From an uncultured Sutterella sp. (GTDB lineage: Bacteria > Pseudomonadota > Gammaproteobacteria > Burkholderiales > Burkholderiaceae_F): 7,949 nt of DNA. The DNA lies in the NCBI GenBank assembly GCA_905202595.1, contig CAJKSP010000073.1, forward strand, positions 1 through 7,949, read 5' to 3'. Positions 5,753 to 7,949 of this stretch are shown here, in pieces. The position numbers and the translations under genes were made by a program. Numbering within the stretch: the stretch's first letter is position 1; the number at the start of each line of letters is the position of its first letter. Below the pieces are notes generated by a model. The model did no database searches. It worked only from the letters and a program-made list of their open reading frames with translations, and was not told where the DNA came from.

Positions 5753-7147
5753 ATGCAGATCACCTCAGTTGAGCTTAAAAATTTTAAGCAATTCGCTGAA
5801 TTAAAATTTGAATTGCAGCCAAAAGTTAATGTCTTCGCCGGCATTAATGGCTCCGGAAAAACATCTGTTCTTCAAGCTATAGCTTTGGGACTCGGACCTG
5901 TTCTGTATTATTTTTCGAAACAACAATCTTTTTATGCTTCTCCAAGTTCATATGTCCGAAAGGCCATCATGAATTCACGAGACCGAAAGCGTCTTGAAGC
6001 TCAATATCCTCTGCAAATCACCCTCCATATTCAGCCTGAAGAGCAGAATTTGAACAATCCTCTTGAGAGCGACATGGTTCAAAAGGTTGAAGGCAGCAAC
6101 GATATTCCTAATCAAAACTCACCAGAGGAAAAGAATTTCTCCACAGGCATTCTTGCAACTGACGACACGCAACACCCTACTTTTCAATTGCTTCCAAAAA
6201 ATATTGGCCGAAATACGACTTTCGGTTCAACTCTCCCCGTTTTTGCTTTCTATCAAGCAGAGCGATACCTGAGTAACACTAATTTAAATGATCTATCAGC
6301 GAATCTGCGCATGGAAGAACGGGGCAGCGCATATCAAAACTGGAACGATGCTGCATCTCAAACCGAGACGAAGAAGACATTGCAATGGATTGTCACCAAG
6401 TCTATTGAGAGGATGCAGAGCGCATTAAGTTCAGGCCTTCTGTTTGATGAAGTTGCCGATGATGACTTATTTGTGCTTTGCAGTGCGCTTCACAACACAT
6501 TCCCGGAATTTAAATCTATTTATTATGATTGGAATGCTAAATCCATCTTGATCGAATGGATTCGTTCACCTGTTGAATCAGACGGATCACACATTGATAT
6601 TTCAAGCATTGACGATTTGAGCGATGGACAAAGAAATATCATCCTGCTTTATGCTGACATTGCTCGCCGAATCTGTCTGCTGAATCCTCATCTTGGGGAA
6701 GAAGCTGCTCAGAAAACAGACGGAATCGTTCTAATTGATGAACTAGATGTTCATTTGCATCCGGATTGGCAGCGCAAAATTATCTGTGGGCTTCCCAAAG
6801 CCTTCCCCTCGGTTCAATTCATCGTCACAACTCACTCGCCCTCAGTCATCGGCGAAACGCCTCCCAGCAGCCTGTTTCTTCTTTCACATGGACATCTCTC
6901 CAAACGAGATCAATCCTACGGCCTGAATGTTTCAGAAGTCACGGCCGAGATATTAGGCGCCTCAGATCAATCTGAAGACATCAAGGCTGAAGATCAGACT
7001 ATTCGAGAGCTCGTTGAAGAACATAAGCTCGAAGAAGCCCGCAGCAAGCTCTACGCTCTGGAAAATAAACTTGGAGGATCCACTCAGACTACCCGCAGTC
7101 TTGATGCCATCATCTCCTTAGCAGAGGCTTATGGAGAAGACGAATGA
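5753..7147 (+). CDS. ptuA: Septu anti-phage ATPase PtuA (ABC/OLD-like AAA family)
   Basis: A 464-residue ATPase with one complete ABC-type nucleotide site. The N-terminal strand-helix MQITSVELKNFKQF is followed by Walker A GINGSGKTS (30-38). The signature is LSDGQR (289-294), Walker B GIVLIDE (324-330) has catalytic E330, the D-loop runs into LDVHLHP (331-337), and the switch His is H361 in FIVTTHSP. Residues 95-160 form a Gln/Asn-rich, probably flexible insert, and the last 60 residues are charged and helical. In known Septu systems PtuA assembles into a multimer that carries the PtuB nuclease and senses infection, with nucleotide binding holding the nuclease in check. The gene is AT-rich unlike everything upstream and overlaps ptuB by ATGA, so the two are translationally coupled. 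ATPases of this class also occur in retron-Ec78 and OLD/Gabija systems; the HNH partner decides for Septu. Confidence 0.82.
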   Translation: MQITSVELKNFKQFAELKFELQPKVNVFAGINGSGKTSVLQAIALGLGPVLYYFSKQQSFYASPSSYVRKAIMNSRDRKRLEAQYPLQITLHIQPEEQNLNNPLESDMVQKVEGSNDIPNQNSPEEKNFSTGILATDDTQHPTFQLLPKNIGRNTTFGSTLPVFAFYQAERYLSNTNLNDLSANLRMEERGSAYQNWNDAASQTETKKTLQWIVTKSIERMQSALSSGLLFDEVADDDLFVLCSALHNTFPEFKSIYYDWNAKSILIEWIRSPVESDGSHIDISSIDDLSDGQRNIILLYADIARRICLLNPHLGEEAAQKTDGIVLIDELDVHLHPDWQRKIICGLPKAFPSVQFIVTTHSPSVIGETPPSSLFLLSHGHLSKRDQSYGLNVSEVTAEILGASDQSEDIKAEDQTIRELVEEHKLEEARSKLYALENKLGGSTQTTRSLDAIISLAEAYGEDE

Positions 7148-7815
7148 TTTACATCCATCAGAACAGGATTCCAAAAGCGTTCGTTGAATGGAAGGCAGCT
7201 AATCACGGATTAAATTGTAACTATAAGTCTTTGCCTGGAGATATCAAGTCATCTATTAAAGATTCTTTGCTGCAAGAGCAGAAGTTTCTTTGCGCCTACA
7301 CAATGATTCGCATTAAGGACGAGACTTCTCACATCGAACACATAGAACCACAATCAGCAGCTGACGAAAAAGATCTGGATTATTCCAATATGGCTGCATG
7401 CTTTCCAGGCTCAAGCACGGGAATGATAGAGTTCGGAGCCAAAAAGAAAGATGACTGTTCAGAACCCATATTATCCCCGCATGATGCGACAGCAGATGCT
7501 GCTTTTGAGTACAAAAATAACGGAATTATCGTTGGACGGACCGACCTTGCAAAGCGCACTATCGAAATATTAAATCTGAATCATCCCGACCTAATTCGAC
7601 GTCGAAAATCAGTATATGATGATTTTATCTGCCTTCTCCAAACAAGAAAAGATCTGATAACTGCAGGAAAAGTTTCGCTGACTTTAAAGAAAATGCAAGA
7701 AAACGATCGCCTTCCCGATCAATTCGGCGTCATCCGACAAATTCTTCTTAAGACCATCGAGCATCTGTCAAAACGTTCAAAGCGATTAAGCCGCGCAAAA
7801 AACACCAGGCAATAA
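7144..7815 (+). CDS. ptuB: Septu HNH endonuclease PtuB (TIGR02646 family)
   Basis: A 223-residue nuclease. Residues 41-70 (SLLQEQKFLCAYT ... HIEHIEPQS) are the recognisable start of the TIGR02646 HNH domain, with H63-x-E65-H66. Further core positions are N82 in LDYSNMAACFPGS, the basic GAKKKDD (98-104) and ILSP (109-112). After that comes a helical region, with TIEILNLNHPDLIRRRK (139-155) as in relatives. In Septu this subunit cuts nucleic acid once released by PtuA. The usual CAYC near residue 50 is CAYT here, and the cysteine-containing segment I associate with the position before GAKKK reads MIEF. Only C25, C50, C86, C105 and C163 remain, so a bound zinc is doubtful although the HNH core looks intact. 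It starts within the ptuA stop (ATGA), is as AT-rich as ptuA, and ends with TAA at 7813-7815. No clear terminator follows in the window. Confidence 0.8.
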   Translation: MIYIHQNRIPKAFVEWKAANHGLNCNYKSLPGDIKSSIKDSLLQEQKFLCAYTMIRIKDETSHIEHIEPQSAADEKDLDYSNMAACFPGSSTGMIEFGAKKKDDCSEPILSPHDATADAAFEYKNNGIIVGRTDLAKRTIEILNLNHPDLIRRRKSVYDDFICLLQTRKDLITAGKVSLTLKKMQENDRLPDQFGVIRQILLKTIEHLSKRSKRLSRAKNTRQ

Positions 7816-7844
7816 CTAGATTCCTTCCCTGCTCGGGAAAAAAC

Positions 7845-7871
7845 TATCTCCTGTTTCTTGCAGGAAAGATA
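7845..7871 (+). other. hairpin downstream of ptuB
   Basis: TATCT-CCTG (7845-7853) pairs with CAGG and AGATA (7861-7864, 7867-7871), a 9-bp stem with a 2-nt AA bulge and a 7-nt loop. No T-run follows (AGCAACAACC), so it is not a standard intrinsic terminator. It may protect the 3' end of the Septu transcript or mark a processing site. Confidence 0.35.
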
Positions 7872-7949
7872 AGCAACAACCGTTCAGATGCTCTTAGGGA
7901 TGCTCTGATTAAATCGGCCTGAATAGGTTCATTGCACGGGCCGACGAAA
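7872..7949. other. non-coding window edge with short repeats
   Basis: No gene is visible. GATGCTCT occurs twice, 12 bases apart (7887-7894 and 7899-7906), followed by CTGATTAAATCGGCC. TCGGCC at 7914-7919 has an inverted copy GGCCGA at 7939-7944. The composition rises back towards the GC-rich background, so this may be the far edge of the acquired segment or the end of an adjoining mobile element. Confidence 0.3.

Noticed and set aside
7821..7843. TTCCC/GGGAA hairpin after ptuB as a terminator
   Set aside because: The 5-bp stem is followed by A residues on the plus strand, and the T-run precedes it on the minus strand, so the polarity is wrong in both directions.
1..7949. CRISPR array, tRNA or rRNA genes
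   Set aside because: No regularly spaced direct repeats and no cloverleaf or rRNA-like sequence were recognised on either strand.

Overview
The window joins two very different pieces of DNA. Positions 1 to about 5,640 are GC-rich with strongly GC-biased third codon positions; in one hand-counted line (3541-3600), 46 of 60 bases are G or C. They carry a [NiFe]-hydrogenase maturation cluster of the proteobacterial hup type, a SAM-dependent methyltransferase and a gene I cannot identify. The hup order and the TACAAT/TAAAAT-like -10 elements suggest a proteobacterium, perhaps a betaproteobacterium such as an anaerobic or microaerophilic Sutterellaceae-like lineage. That placement is inference. 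Positions from about 5,700 to 7,850 are much more AT-rich (24 G or C of 60 in line 6541-6600) and look horizontally acquired.

Layout. 1-182: non-coding, rich in inverted repeats, including a 16-bp perfect palindrome. 183-216: intrinsic terminator closing the minus-strand cluster. 243-3082, all minus strand and transcribed in the order hupD (maturation protease), hupF (HypC-like chaperone), hupG (HyaE-like thioredoxin fold), hupH (HyaF-like, with an internal duplication) and hupI (rubredoxin). These are the accessory proteins that mature, protect and assemble an uptake [NiFe]-hydrogenase. The structural genes hupS/L/C, usually directly upstream of hupD, are absent there. Instead hupD faces a divergent intergenic region with a sigma-54-like -24/-12 element and a hairpin in the presumed leader.

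3348-4157 (+): class I methyltransferase, followed by a bidirectional terminator. 4281-5504 (-): 407-residue protein with no family I recognise. 5505-5752: divergent intergenic region with a long, near-perfect hairpin that fits neither neighbour as a standard terminator.

5753-7147 and 7144-7815 (+): a two-gene operon with a 4-bp ATGA overlap. It encodes an ABC/OLD-like ATPase and an HNH endonuclease of the TIGR02646 type, which is the composition of a Septu (PtuA-PtuB) anti-phage system. No reverse transcriptase is present, so this is stand-alone Septu rather than a retron-Ec78-type system. The ATPase has all its ABC motifs. The nuclease keeps its HNH core but lacks several cysteines often seen around that core in relatives. 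The last 134 bases hold no gene, only short repeats and hairpins.
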